A stretch of DNA of 64,000 bases from Ruegeria sp. HKCCD4315 (GTDB lineage Bacteria > Pseudomonadota > Alphaproteobacteria > Rhodobacterales > Rhodobacteraceae). The first letter of the stretch is position 1. The number at the start of each line of letters is the position of its first letter. The position numbers and the translations under genes are program-made. The notes beneath the pieces are model-generated. The model saw only the letters and a list, made by a program, of their open reading frames with translations. It was not told where the DNA came from and did not search any database. The DNA is taken from contig NZ_WVRN01000001.1 in the NCBI RefSeq assembly GCF_013112245.1, forward strand, positions 3,537,501 through 3,601,500, written 5' to 3'. Below are positions 1 to 11,784 of the stretch, in pieces.

Positions 1-134
1 GCCGACCGACATCGGCAGCATGGGTTCCAGGATGGAAGGCGGGAAAGTATGCTTTTGGTTCAGGAAAAGGGGTTGGTTGTTCCAGCTTCCGACCCATGGA
101 TTTGCTTTGCAAATCCAGTCTTTCTTTTTCTGGA
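1..134 (+). other. 3' end of 16S-23S internal transcribed spacer
   Basis: This stretch lies directly upstream of the 23S gene and holds no ORF of note. It contains a perfect 8-bp inverted repeat (GGATTTGC/GCAAATCC with a TTT loop, 98-116) just before the processing stem of 23S. The 16S gene and the usual Ile/Ala tRNAs would lie outside the window, so they are inferred only. Confidence 0.75.
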
Positions 135-3005
<2,871 letters not shown>

Positions 3006-3191
3006 CCAGTAACAGAAAGACAAATCAAACCAAAAGCATACACCGACCTTGGTTTGGATAACCGTGTCGCACCAAGCGGCACTGTTGGTTGATAAACACA
3101 ACCGAGTGGCACCGCGCATTCGCAAGCGAATACGCTGCCTGCCACCCGTCGCTTTCTTGCTCCGCAAGAAAGTCGACATGGGCTTTTCCTC

Positions 3192-3309
3192 GGTTTGGTG
3201 GTCATAGCGCAAGTGAAACACCCGGTCCCATACCGAACCCGGAAGTTAAGCACTGCCGCGCCAATGGTACTTGGGCTTAAGCCCCGGGAGAGTAGGTCAC
3301 CGCCAAACC
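3192..3309 (+). rRNA. rrf: 5S ribosomal RNA
   Basis: This 118-nt gene begins GGTTTGGTGGTC and ends CACCGCCAAACC, so the two ends form the expected helix I. The middle carries the conserved CCCGAACCCGGAAGTTAAG block and the GGGAGAGTAGGTCACC 3' segment. It lies about 185 nt after 23S. The spacer holds a hairpin (TTTCTTGC/GCAAGAAA near 3152-3171) and no other gene. Confidence 0.96.
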
Positions 3310-3357
3310 TAGAAAAAGCCCAACAATCTCTCTAATACGATGAAAAGAACACTACCC

Positions 3358-3421
3358 GGCCTCAAGCAGCGTAAGCGATAGGCCAACAAACGGTCTCAAG
3401 TAGCCGAATAGGCGGTAGACC
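3358..3421 (+). repeat. two tandem imperfect hairpins in the 5S-tRNA spacer, one copying a 23S segment
   Basis: Unit 1 (3358-3384) folds with stem GGCCT/AGGCC. Unit 2 (3392-3421) folds with stem GGTCT/AGACC, a compensatory change, and both are followed by CAAC. The interior of unit 2 (3395-3418) is identical over 24 nt to 1412-1435 inside the 23S gene, where the same bases sit above a GCGCT/AGCGC stem. The units look like copies of one element. No function can be read from the sequence. Confidence 0.7.
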
Positions 3422-3433
3422 AACGCAAAGTGT

Positions 3434-3510
<77 letters not shown>

Positions 3511-3706
3511 GCGTCAGAAAATCCCAGACCAGCCCGTTCGATCTACAAACAGTCCACTGGACTGTGGACTTGGATGTCGCTGCCAAAACTACCCATCGCC
3601 AAAATTAAACACACACATATTCATAATTTAATTTGGTTTTTGCAGACTCAACCCTAACGCCCGTGCTAGACCTAAATTTGAAGTAGGGGGACTTCAGAGG
3701 GGCGAC

Positions 3707-6700
3707 ATGTCTCAGGACCTGAGCAAGTGGCTAAGCGCAATTGGATTATCTGACTACGCACAAGCCTTTCTAGACAACAAGATCGATTTTTCCATTCTGC
3801 CAGACTTGACGGCAGAAGACTTAATTGAAATCGGGGTCACTGCGGTTGGTGATCGTCGAAGGTTGTTGCGTGCCATTGAAACTCTTGATGTGGCTGAAGC
3901 AGCAACAATGCAAGACACTGCGGCGTCTATAGAACCTGCGCGACGGCAGGTCACCGTGATGTTTGTTGACCTTACAGGGTTTACAAAAATGTCCAGTGAC
4001 TTGGATGCCGAAGATTTGCACGCTTTGCTCAACCAGTTCTTTGGCAAAGTGGACAATGTTGTTGAGAAATATGGGGGGCGCATAGACAAGCATATTGGCG
4101 ATGCGGTCATGGCTGTTTTTGGCGCGCCGATATCACATACAAATGACACAGAACGGGCAGCCAGAGCGGCGGCCGAGATACATGCAGTATTGCCAACACT
4201 GACACCACCACTGTCCTGTCATATCGGTATTGCTTCGGGGCAGGTCATTGCCAGCACAACCGGCAGCCAGGCGCACACAGAATACACTGTTACCGGCGAT
4301 GGGGTCAATTTAGCCTCGCGTTTGACCGACATCTCAAAAGGTGAAGAAACGCTTGTTTCTCACGACATCCAACGCGCCTTGGGTCCGCTGTTTGTAGGCG
4401 AGTCTATCGGTGTGCAGGATATCAAAGGATTGAATGAACCCGTCGAAGTCTGGCGTCTGGACCGTTTGGCCCGGAACATTCGGACAAGACGGCATAAGTT
4501 CATCGGGCGCGATCGTGAGATGTCGTTATTTTCGGCAACGTTTGACCGCTGCAAACGGCACGGCGAAGGCGAAGTCCACGTGGTTCTGGGCGAACCGGGT
4601 ATCGGCAAGACGCATTTGTCCGAGCAGGTGGCCGAGCTGGCCAAAAGCCTGTGCTATTCGATCCACAATGGCGTTGTTATGGACTTTGGTGCGCGTGAAG
4701 GGCACTCGGCCATTCAGTCCGTGGCCCGCAGTGTTCTGGGACTTGATCCGTCGGATGGGGCAAAAACTGGCGCCGCCGTGGCCAAGGAAGCGGTCGCCAA
4801 AGGCTGGGTCAGCCCATCTAATGCAGCGCATCTCAACGCTTTACTTGAGCTTGAGCAAGATCCGGGTTTGGCCGAGGTTTATGCCGTCATGGACAACAAG
4901 ACACGGTTGCGTGGGCGCAGGCAGGTCATTGATGAGTTGTTGATGGCCCGCAGTCAAGACGCACCCTTGCTGATCCAGATCGAAGATATCCATTGGGCGT
5001 CACCCGACATTCTCGCAGCCTGCGCACATATCGCAGCAGTAACGCGGCAAATCCCTTGTGTCTTGATGATGACCAGTCGGGTTGAAGGGGACCCGATCGA
5101 TCGAGACTGGCAAATGGCCACAGAGGGCGCGCTTGTCTCTAAACTAGAGTTAGCCCCAATGGGGGAGGACCAGGCGCGGCAGCTGGTCGAAGAATTTACT
5201 GCCATCGATCCCGAGCTTTTGGACACTTGCGTCAAACGCGCCGGTGGCAACCCTCTGTTCCTGGAACAGTTGCTGCGCAACATTGATGTGCTCAAGCAGG
5301 AAACGGTTCCCGGAAGCATCCAAGGCATCGTGCAGTCACGTTTGGATGCACTTGATCGCACAAGCCGCAGCGCCATTCAGGCGGCGTCAGTGCTGGGGCA
5401 GAGATTCTCACCCGAGGTTCTGAATTACATTCTCGGCGAAGGGCATCTGGATACCACAAATCTGATCCGCTCGGCCCTGATACGAGAGGCAGGTGCAGAC
5501 CTTATGTTTGCGCACGCGCTGATCCGGGACGGATCTTATGCCACGTTGGTTAAATCCGAACGCGCGCGCTTGCATCGACAGGCGGCCAAATGGTTCGAAG
5601 ATCGTGATGCGACCCTGCGCGCACAGCATCTGGACCGGGCGGGTGCCAACAACGCGGCGCAAGCCTATCTGGACGCAGCCGACAAGCTGATTCACGCGTT
5701 CCGGTTCGACGACGCCAGCCCGTTGATCGAACGCGCTTTGGAACTGCCGTCACCCGCAGGCGTCCGGTTTGACCTGCTGTGTGCACGGGGTGAGACGCAC
5801 CGTCTGCAGGGCCTGTCTAACGAAGCTTTGCAGGAGTTCCGGGACGCGGCGGGTCTTGCGGAGACGGATGAGCAAATTAGCCGGGCGCATATTGGCCTTG
5901 CACAGGCAGCGCGACAGGCCAGCCTGTATCAGGACGCGCTTGAGGCGCTGGACACAGCTGAAGCTGCGGCTGAGCGTGCTGGCTCCGAACGGGACGTGGC
6001 CCAGATCAACTATGTGCGCGGCAATGTGTATTTCCCCTTGGGTCGCGACAAGGAAGCACTGAGTGCGAATGAGCGGGCTCTCACGCTGGCCCGCAAACTG
6101 GATTCCGTTCGCCTTGAAGTGGGGGCGCTCAGCGGATTTGGTGATGCCAACTTCATGAAAGCCACCATGAAAACGGCGACTGGCTTTTACACGCAAGCTG
6201 TTGACCGTGCGCGTGAAAAGGGGCTGGTTCGGGATTTGGCGGCCAATCTGCACAACCTGAGCGTCGCGCGCAGCTACACGGGGGATGTCGGGCAGGGGCG
6301 CGCAGACGCAAACGAAGCCATCGAAGTTTCGCAGAAGTATTTTGCTTTTGTGCCCGAATGTGTGGCTCAGACCTGCCTGGGTGTGGCCGAAACGTTTTTG
6401 GGCGATCTTGATCGAGCGCTAGAAGCATTCCGGGTTTCGGCCGAAATTGCTGAGCGTGTCGGGGCAAAACGGCTTGAGGCACAAGCGCTGGAGCATCTGG
6501 CCCGCACGCAGGTTTATGCTAGGCAAATGGATCAGGCTTTGGAAACAGGCCGACGGGCGGTTGAGATTGCACTGGAACATGGGCGGAATTTTGTAGGGCC
6601 CAAAGCACTTTCGGCGTTGGCGATGGCCGAAACCGACCCGGATGAACAAATGCGCCTGTTGAATTTGGGGGCTGAGATTATCGCAGAAGGGTGTGTCGGC

Positions 6701-6994
6701 CATAGTCATCTGCATTTTTACCCCGATGCCAGCGCAGTCATGCTGGCGCGAGGTGATTGGCAAGCGGCGAATGACTATGCGGATGGGCTGGCGGCCTTTA
6801 CGGCAGGGGAACCTTTGCCAATGGTCGATTTGTCCATCCGCCAGACGCGTTTTTTGGCGGAATGCGGGCAAATTGGCATCCTGCCACGCGAACATCAGAG
6901 TTTTGCCAATCTGCAAGCCGAGTTTGCCGAGATGGGAATTACTCAATCCCTGCTGGGGCCCGCTGATTTTCTGACGGAACAGGCAGGAGGCTGA
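3707..6994 (+). CDS. SAM domain / class III adenylate-guanylate cyclase / AAA ATPase / TPR signalling protein
   Basis: This is a 1095-residue cytoplasmic protein. Residues 1-65 resemble a SAM interaction domain. Residues 80-250 form a class III nucleotide cyclase domain with both metal-binding aspartates (D88 in FVDLTGF, D132 in GDAVMAVFG), K128, and the N201/R205 pair in VNLASRL, so it appears catalytically complete. A P-loop ATPase follows (GEPGIGKT, 295-302), then TPR-like helical repeats from about 630 to the end. The family is common in alphaproteobacteria and is thought to make cAMP under control of the ATPase/TPR module. The ATG has a good ribosome site (AGAGGGG). The stop directly abuts the next ATG, so the two genes are probably cotranslated. 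ATP rather than GTP as substrate is inferred. Confidence 0.9.
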   Translation: MSQDLSKWLSAIGLSDYAQAFLDNKIDFSILPDLTAEDLIEIGVTAVGDRRRLLRAIETLDVAEAATMQDTAASIEPARRQVTVMFVDLTGFTKMSSDLDAEDLHALLNQFFGKVDNVVEKYGGRIDKHIGDAVMAVFGAPISHTNDTERAARAAAEIHAVLPTLTPPLSCHIGIASGQVIASTTGSQAHTEYTVTGDGVNLASRLTDISKGEETLVSHDIQRALGPLFVGESIGVQDIKGLNEPVEVWRLDRLARNIRTRRHKFIGRDREMSLFSATFDRCKRHGEGEVHVVLGEPGIGKTHLSEQVAELAKSLCYSIHNGVVMDFGAREGHSAIQSVARSVLGLDPSDGAKTGAAVAKEAVAKGWVSPSNAAHLNALLELEQDPGLAEVYAVMDNKTRLRGRRQVIDELLMARSQDAPLLIQIEDIHWASPDILAACAHIAAVTRQIPCVLMMTSRVEGDPIDRDWQMATEGALVSKLELAPMGEDQARQLVEEFTAIDPELLDTCVKRAGGNPLFLEQLLRNIDVLKQETVPGSIQGIVQSRLDALDRTSRSAIQAASVLGQRFSPEVLNYILGEGHLDTTNLIRSALIREAGADLMFAHALIRDGSYATLVKSERARLHRQAAKWFEDRDATLRAQHLDRAGANNAAQAYLDAADKLIHAFRFDDASPLIERALELPSPAGVRFDLLCARGETHRLQGLSNEALQEFRDAAGLAETDEQISRAHIGLAQAARQASLYQDALEALDTAEAAAERAGSERDVAQINYVRGNVYFPLGRDKEALSANERALTLARKLDSVRLEVGALSGFGDANFMKATMKTATGFYTQAVDRAREKGLVRDLAANLHNLSVARSYTGDVGQGRADANEAIEVSQKYFAFVPECVAQTCLGVAETFLGDLDRALEAFRVSAEIAERVGAKRLEAQALEHLARTQVYARQMDQALETGRRAVEIALEHGRNFVGPKALSALAMAETDPDEQMRLLNLGAEIIAEGCVGHSHLHFYPDASAVMLARGDWQAANDYADGLAAFTAGEPLPMVDLSIRQTRFLAECGQIGILPREHQSFANLQAEFAEMGITQSLLGPADFLTEQAGG

Positions 6995-8158
6995 ATGAGC
7001 GTCGAGAAGAAGGTTTGGCTTATCTCTGGCCTGCTGACCCTTGGGCTGGCGGGTCTTTTGTTGAAACTCTGGATCGAGTTGAACCATTTCGAAGGCGATC
7101 CGACGCAGTTGCCAGATCAGGCCGCAGTAGACTCATATCTGGGTAAGCTGGATGTAGAGCCTGACTACTATGTGCGGACAGGGATTTTCATAAAGTCATT
7201 CAGTTTTCTGGGGGCCAGCGATGTTCAGGTCACGGGTTATATCTGGCAGCACTATGAGACGGGCGTGCATGACCAGATCCTCCCGAATGAGGATGAGGTC
7301 GGGTTTCTTCTGCCCGAAGCAGTAGATAGTGCAAACGGTCTGATCGCCGAGGCGTACCGACTGCCGCAACCCGACGGCGTATTGGTGGGTTGGTATTTCG
7401 AACAAACCCTGCGCCAGAGCTTTGATTACACAAGTTACCCTTTTGATCACAAAACGGTCTGGGTGCGGTTCTGGCCGTCCTCGTTTGAGGATGCCGTCGC
7501 GTTGGTTCCCGATTTCGAGGCCTATCCGGCAACCGGGCCGGACGACATTTTTGGGATCGACAACCAAATCGTGATGGGTACGTGGGAGCGGGAAAACACC
7601 TATTTCGACTATAAACTGTCAAATCTGGATACAACGCTGGGCATCGGCCAGAACGCCTATCAAACCAACGCGCCCGAGTTGCACTATAATTTCGTCATCA
7701 AACGCAATTTTGGCAATGCGTTTATCGTTCATATGGTCCCCTTGATCGTTGTGATGATGTTGCTGTTCGGTGCGGTCATGACCGTCACCCGCCGCGAGGG
7801 TTTGGCCGAGAGGCATGATTTCAGCACGTCCAGCGTGATCGGCACCTGTTCGGTTTTGTTCTTCGTGATCCTGCTGGCGCATGTGCAGCTGCGCGAAGGC
7901 TTTGCCGGCTCGCCCGTGATCTACATGGAGTCGTTCTTTTTCCTGATGTATTTCATGTTGCTGGCGGTATCGGTCAACACGTACCTATTCGCCTCCGAGG
8001 CGGTGCCGTCGCTGCGGATCATCCACTATCGGGACAATCTTATTCCCAAGGCCAGTTTCTGGCCGTTTGTGCTGCTGTGCATGGTGGCGATCACGGCTTA
8101 CAACCTCAGCCTGAAGGAAAGCCCTGAGCCGCCGCCAATCAGCACGCAAGACGGTTAA
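6995..8158 (+). CDS. membrane protein with pentameric ligand-gated ion channel-like architecture
   Basis: The 387-residue product has an N-terminal hydrophobic segment (6-25; signal or extra TM), a roughly 210-residue extracytoplasmic domain, and four C-terminal TM segments (about 242-262, 276-298, 308-332, 354-372). Two features recall pentameric ligand-gated channels (GLIC/ELIC family): a YPFD motif (148-151) at the place of the family's (F/Y)PFD motif, and an IKR (235-237) just before TM1, followed by the M1-M2-M3 spacing of the family. The second TM is rich in Ser/Thr at its start, as in pore-lining M2. This assignment comes from pattern matching and is not certain; a sensor of unknown type is the alternative. 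It starts at the base after the cyclase stop, with AGGCAGGAGG as ribosome site, so it is likely functionally linked to the cyclase. Confidence 0.55.
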   Translation: MSVEKKVWLISGLLTLGLAGLLLKLWIELNHFEGDPTQLPDQAAVDSYLGKLDVEPDYYVRTGIFIKSFSFLGASDVQVTGYIWQHYETGVHDQILPNEDEVGFLLPEAVDSANGLIAEAYRLPQPDGVLVGWYFEQTLRQSFDYTSYPFDHKTVWVRFWPSSFEDAVALVPDFEAYPATGPDDIFGIDNQIVMGTWERENTYFDYKLSNLDTTLGIGQNAYQTNAPELHYNFVIKRNFGNAFIVHMVPLIVVMMLLFGAVMTVTRREGLAERHDFSTSSVIGTCSVLFFVILLAHVQLREGFAGSPVIYMESFFFLMYFMLLAVSVNTYLFASEAVPSLRIIHYRDNLIPKASFWPFVLLCMVAITAYNLSLKESPEPPPISTQDG

Positions 8159-11100
8159 GCTACAGGTTCAAACCCCGGTTTTGGCTCGCCCTGCGCCATG
8201 TCCAGCGTGTAATCACTGACCATCTCTGACGTGCCGTCGCGCAAGTTCTTCAGGTATTTCTCTGGCTCCGCGATCACATAGGCGTATGCGGGCTTCATCA
8301 CACCGTTCACGACCACATTGATCTTCTTGCGGACATACACGTTTTCGGTCGAATTTGGACCGTGATACCCTTCCAGCTTATCCAGCTCGTGCAAGCCGGA
8401 TTCCGTCACGCGATAGACCTCACCACTGACCTGTTTGCCCATACCTTGTTGATCCACAAGCGTGGCCATACGGTGCAGGTATCCGCAGTTCGGATTGTCA
8501 CAGAATGGCTCTTTCGGGACGATCAGCGGCATGGGTTGCCGAGTGCGGGCCGGACCCACGAAGTCGTTTAGAACTTTGCTGTGCGCTTCGTGGTTCGGGA
8601 ATCCCTGTTTCAGCGAACCATATGTGAAATACAGATATGTCGGCTCTTGCACCGCCACAAAGCTTTCATCGCGGCCTTCTTCCGGGTCAGCAACCTTCAC
8701 GTTGTGATCGCGCGCCCAGTTGTCCAGCATGGTTCGGATTTCGGGCTCGATCGTCATGCCCTGCACAAAATCGATGCACGAGGTCGCGTCCATGTTTTCA
8801 GCCCCCAGCAGGATTTCAACCATCCTGGGCGCTTTGTTCATTACCGCCACATGCAGTGCAGTGAACCCGTGATCGTTGACGATGTTGACGTCGATATCGC
8901 GTTTGATCAGGTCCTGGGCAGCTTCATAGTCCGGTTTGCCCAGATCATGGCCGCTTTCGTTCAGTTCACCTTCGCCACCGGCTGCGTAATGCAACAAGGA
9001 ATCGCCATGCGCTTCGTCTACGATATTGACCCCGACGATGCCTTCGTCGATGGCGCGGAACACGCGTCTCCATTCGTTGATGTCATCCGCGGCGGCGGCC
9101 TCGCGCGCCCATTTGCAGACACGGTATTTCTGGTCGTCCAACTCCTCGAAGGCGTCTGCCAAAGCCTCCATGATCTGGTCAGGCGTGGCCATCATGCCGA
9201 TACCCATCCGACCATTTGACAAGCGCCCTTCGCGCGGACCGATGAAGTCGACACCCAGCGTCTTCAGCTTGTCGACGTTGTTCTGCGTGGTGATGTTGTT
9301 CCACATATTCGTGTTGCAAGCCGGGCAAAGGATCACCGGTTTCTTCTGGTATTGCCATGCCACAAAGACCGAGGTCAGAAGATTGTCAGCAATACCGTTG
9401 GCCACCTTTCCCATCGTGTTGCAGGTGATAGGGGCCACAATGACGCAATCGGCCCAGTCGCACAGCGCCAGATGCGAGGCCCGCACTGGCATGTCAAACT
9501 TCATATAGCGGAAATTCCACTCATCATCGTCGCGGTAATAATCGTGATGGGTGATCTTGGCGTCGATCCTCTCGGCCCCGAAATCGCGAAAGAACTTTTC
9601 GGCCGAGACCGAGGGGATCAGTTTCACGTTGTGCCCGGCATCGACGATGCGTTCGACAAGTTCAGGGATTTTATCTGCCGCAGACGAGCCGCAGGCGCAC
9701 AACAATACGTTGCGCTTGCCCACGTTGACCTGATTCATCACCCCTTTGGGATAGCCGAAAGGATTCTTCTCAAGGCTTGGTGTTTCATTCAGGTCGGAAA
9801 CTGGCAGTCCTTCTTTGCGCATCCTGGCCTGCAATTCGCCGGCCCGGATCATGTCCACTATGTCTTCCAGCTCTTCGCTTTTGCTGATGCACTCTCCTTG
9901 GAAAAACAAATACGGCACGTCTGGTCGCTCACCAAGCGTTACCAGTTGTCGCCGCATCCGGATCATATTGGGATCGCGTCCGCCTACGTCGATTTGCTTG
10001 ACAGTAGTCGCGCCGATATTCGACAGAATGCTGCGCAGCATATAGGACCAGGGGTCTTCATCTTCATAAAACAGAACCATCGTGTTGTGCTTGAGGATAC
10101 TGACAACATCGCTTGGGTCCTCGGGCGGGTCGATTTCTTCGATCATCACCAATGCGGGGTCTTCCAGATCGCGTAGGCCACGAAAAATATTGCCGCGTGG
10201 AGCTTGCCAGACCTGAGAGGTCGCGGGGCTCATGTCTACAATGGTGACAACATCGGTGTTTTCGTCATAGGCAATGCAAAGACACCAGAACTCTTCCAGC
10301 AGGGCAGTTTCCCGATAGACGTTTTCCGGCGAACGGATCGCTTCGATACCGGTGACGCGATTGAAATCGATGTTGATCATCAGGTGACGATCTTTGTTGG
10401 TATTCAGGCTTTTCAACTGTTCCTTGAACCAATCCTGCGGGGTTTGGATCGATGTGTCCTTGCGGGTAGCAAAGCTTTGGAACGTACTGCCAAGATGCAC
10501 GTTTTCAGACTGGCTGAGGTATTTTTCCGCCATTTCGTGCATGTCTTTTGCAGTGGCGACCCGGCTGACGGCCTCGGTGAACGAGGCCTCGGTCGCCCGC
10601 AGCAACTCATCCTCGTCCACGCGGTTGTCGCCGTGAATGGCCAGGCTTTCCGCCAGCACACCCAGCGAGTTCATGTTGGGCGTCGCCCGGCGGAACAGGT
10701 TGCGGCGCTTTTTGGGATCTTTCGCCAGATAGCGCGTGCTGTCGACGTAGTTGCATCGTTGTTTGAACGTTTTCAGGTGGGTTTTGACCGCAGCGCGTGC
10801 CGAGAAGCGCAGAATGCCCCGAGACCGCATCGAGGTTCCATCGCGGTCCGACATGGCCTTCCACAGCCGTTCGATCGTTGTGACCCAAAGCTTGCCGTAT
10901 TTTTCAGGATGCACGTCCATCATATGCACCAGACCGGTGCTTGGGTTGCATTTGGCGATGACGGCGAAATGGCCACCTGGCATATTTTCTTTGCCATGGG
11001 CGACACCGACCTGAAAATTCGCCACTAGAATATCGTTTTCTCCGCCCAGCCGATTGGATTCGTCGATTGCCTCAAGCAGCAGGGGAACGTTGGTTGTGTC

Positions 11101-11784
11101 TTCATCCATGAAATAGGCCTGAACCTGAACCCGGTCCCGAAGCCCTTGCGAGTGGATGTAGGTGCAGGCGACGTCAAACAGTTCCCCCAGCGAGATACCG
11201 TCATTCACCACAAAGGATGACGGCAGTGCGCATTCGCGGAAAATGTCATTCACCTCGCAACTGAACCCAAGCGCAGACATGCTGAGCGCTGCGGCTGTCA
11301 CGCTGCAACAGTTGATTGGTTGCTGAAAATTCTGCAACTGGACGCTCACCAAATCCCCGAACATGGTGGCAAAACAGGGTTTGCGTACCTCTTCCGGTAT
11401 CTTCCGCCAGTTATCGCTCGACAAATAGGCCAAACATGTGCCGTCCAATGCAAGTGCTTCAAGGCTGACAGGTATGTCCGAGATCTGAAGGTGTTCTTCG
11501 TAGAAATAATCGCCCACATCTGCGCTGGCCAGCGGTTGCCCATTTTGACGCAACTGAACGACACCGCGCAGCACAACATACATGCCCTTAGCGGGCAGGA
11601 CCGTGTTTCCGGTCACTTCGATACACTCAAAATGTGGATTGATGACAGCAGGGTTCGCGACTTCGGCCTCACCCGGCAGGACTTTGTAAATCAGGGTCCA
11701 GTCTGCGTCGCTTGGAATATATGATCTGGCATTGGCAATTTGATCTGTGGTCACAACTATGTCCCCCCCGGAGTTGCGTTTCAA
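8155..11784 (-). CDS. 1209-residue multidomain thiol enzyme: phytochelatin synthase-like / Grx-like / PPCDC-type flavoprotein / ankyrin / GGCT
   Basis: Domains in order: (1) residues 30-125, a beta-roll resembling a cyclic-nucleotide-binding domain but without the phosphate-cassette arginine; (2) 145-330, a phytochelatin synthase/peptidase C83 fold with Cys159 or 160 (NCCS), His272 (GGHFAV) and Asp290 (MMDVHPEKYG), the H-D gap of 18 equalling that of plant PCS; (3) 465-540, a weaker second copy lacking the His; (4) 555-650, a glutaredoxin-like fold without active-site Cys; (5) 690-880, a flavoprotein of the PPC-decarboxylase/EpiD family with H771 and PACNTNMW (821-828); (6) about 925-1000, ankyrin repeats; (7) 1048-1175, gamma-glutamylcyclotransferase with YGSL (1055-1058) and E1138. 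All enzymatic parts act on gamma-glutamyl or cysteinyl substrates. The longest frame opens at TTG (11784), but a GTG at 11754 lies just behind GGGGGGGA and is the better start. The end overlaps the channel gene by 4 nt, tail to tail. Confidence 0.8.
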   Translation of the reverse strand: MKRNSGGDIVVTTDQIANARSYIPSDADWTLIYKVLPGEAEVANPAVINPHFECIEVTGNTVLPAKGMYVVLRGVVQLRQNGQPLASADVGDYFYEEHLQISDIPVSLEALALDGTCLAYLSSDNWRKIPEEVRKPCFATMFGDLVSVQLQNFQQPINCCSVTAAALSMSALGFSCEVNDIFRECALPSSFVVNDGISLGELFDVACTYIHSQGLRDRVQVQAYFMDEDTTNVPLLLEAIDESNRLGGENDILVANFQVGVAHGKENMPGGHFAVIAKCNPSTGLVHMMDVHPEKYGKLWVTTIERLWKAMSDRDGTSMRSRGILRFSARAAVKTHLKTFKQRCNYVDSTRYLAKDPKKRRNLFRRATPNMNSLGVLAESLAIHGDNRVDEDELLRATEASFTEAVSRVATAKDMHEMAEKYLSQSENVHLGSTFQSFATRKDTSIQTPQDWFKEQLKSLNTNKDRHLMINIDFNRVTGIEAIRSPENVYRETALLEEFWCLCIAYDENTDVVTIVDMSPATSQVWQAPRGNIFRGLRDLEDPALVMIEEIDPPEDPSDVVSILKHNTMVLFYEDEDPWSYMLRSILSNIGATTVKQIDVGGRDPNMIRMRRQLVTLGERPDVPYLFFQGECISKSEELEDIVDMIRAGELQARMRKEGLPVSDLNETPSLEKNPFGYPKGVMNQVNVGKRNVLLCACGSSAADKIPELVERIVDAGHNVKLIPSVSAEKFFRDFGAERIDAKITHHDYYRDDDEWNFRYMKFDMPVRASHLALCDWADCVIVAPITCNTMGKVANGIADNLLTSVFVAWQYQKKPVILCPACNTNMWNNITTQNNVDKLKTLGVDFIGPREGRLSNGRMGIGMMATPDQIMEALADAFEELDDQKYRVCKWAREAAAADDINEWRRVFRAIDEGIVGVNIVDEAHGDSLLHYAAGGEGELNESGHDLGKPDYEAAQDLIKRDIDVNIVNDHGFTALHVAVMNKAPRMVEILLGAENMDATSCIDFVQGMTIEPEIRTMLDNWARDHNVKVADPEEGRDESFVAVQEPTYLYFTYGSLKQGFPNHEAHSKVLNDFVGPARTRQPMPLIVPKEPFCDNPNCGYLHRMATLVDQQGMGKQVSGEVYRVTESGLHELDKLEGYHGPNSTENVYVRKKINVVVNGVMKPAYAYVIAEPEKYLKNLRDGTSEMVSDYTLDMAQGEPKPGFEPVA

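Noticed and set aside
8155..11784. A set of long rightward frames opposite the multidomain thiol gene.
   Set aside because: They are antisense shadows caused by GC-rich codon bias; none has recognisable domains or ribosome sites, whereas the leftward frame carries seven domain-like segments.
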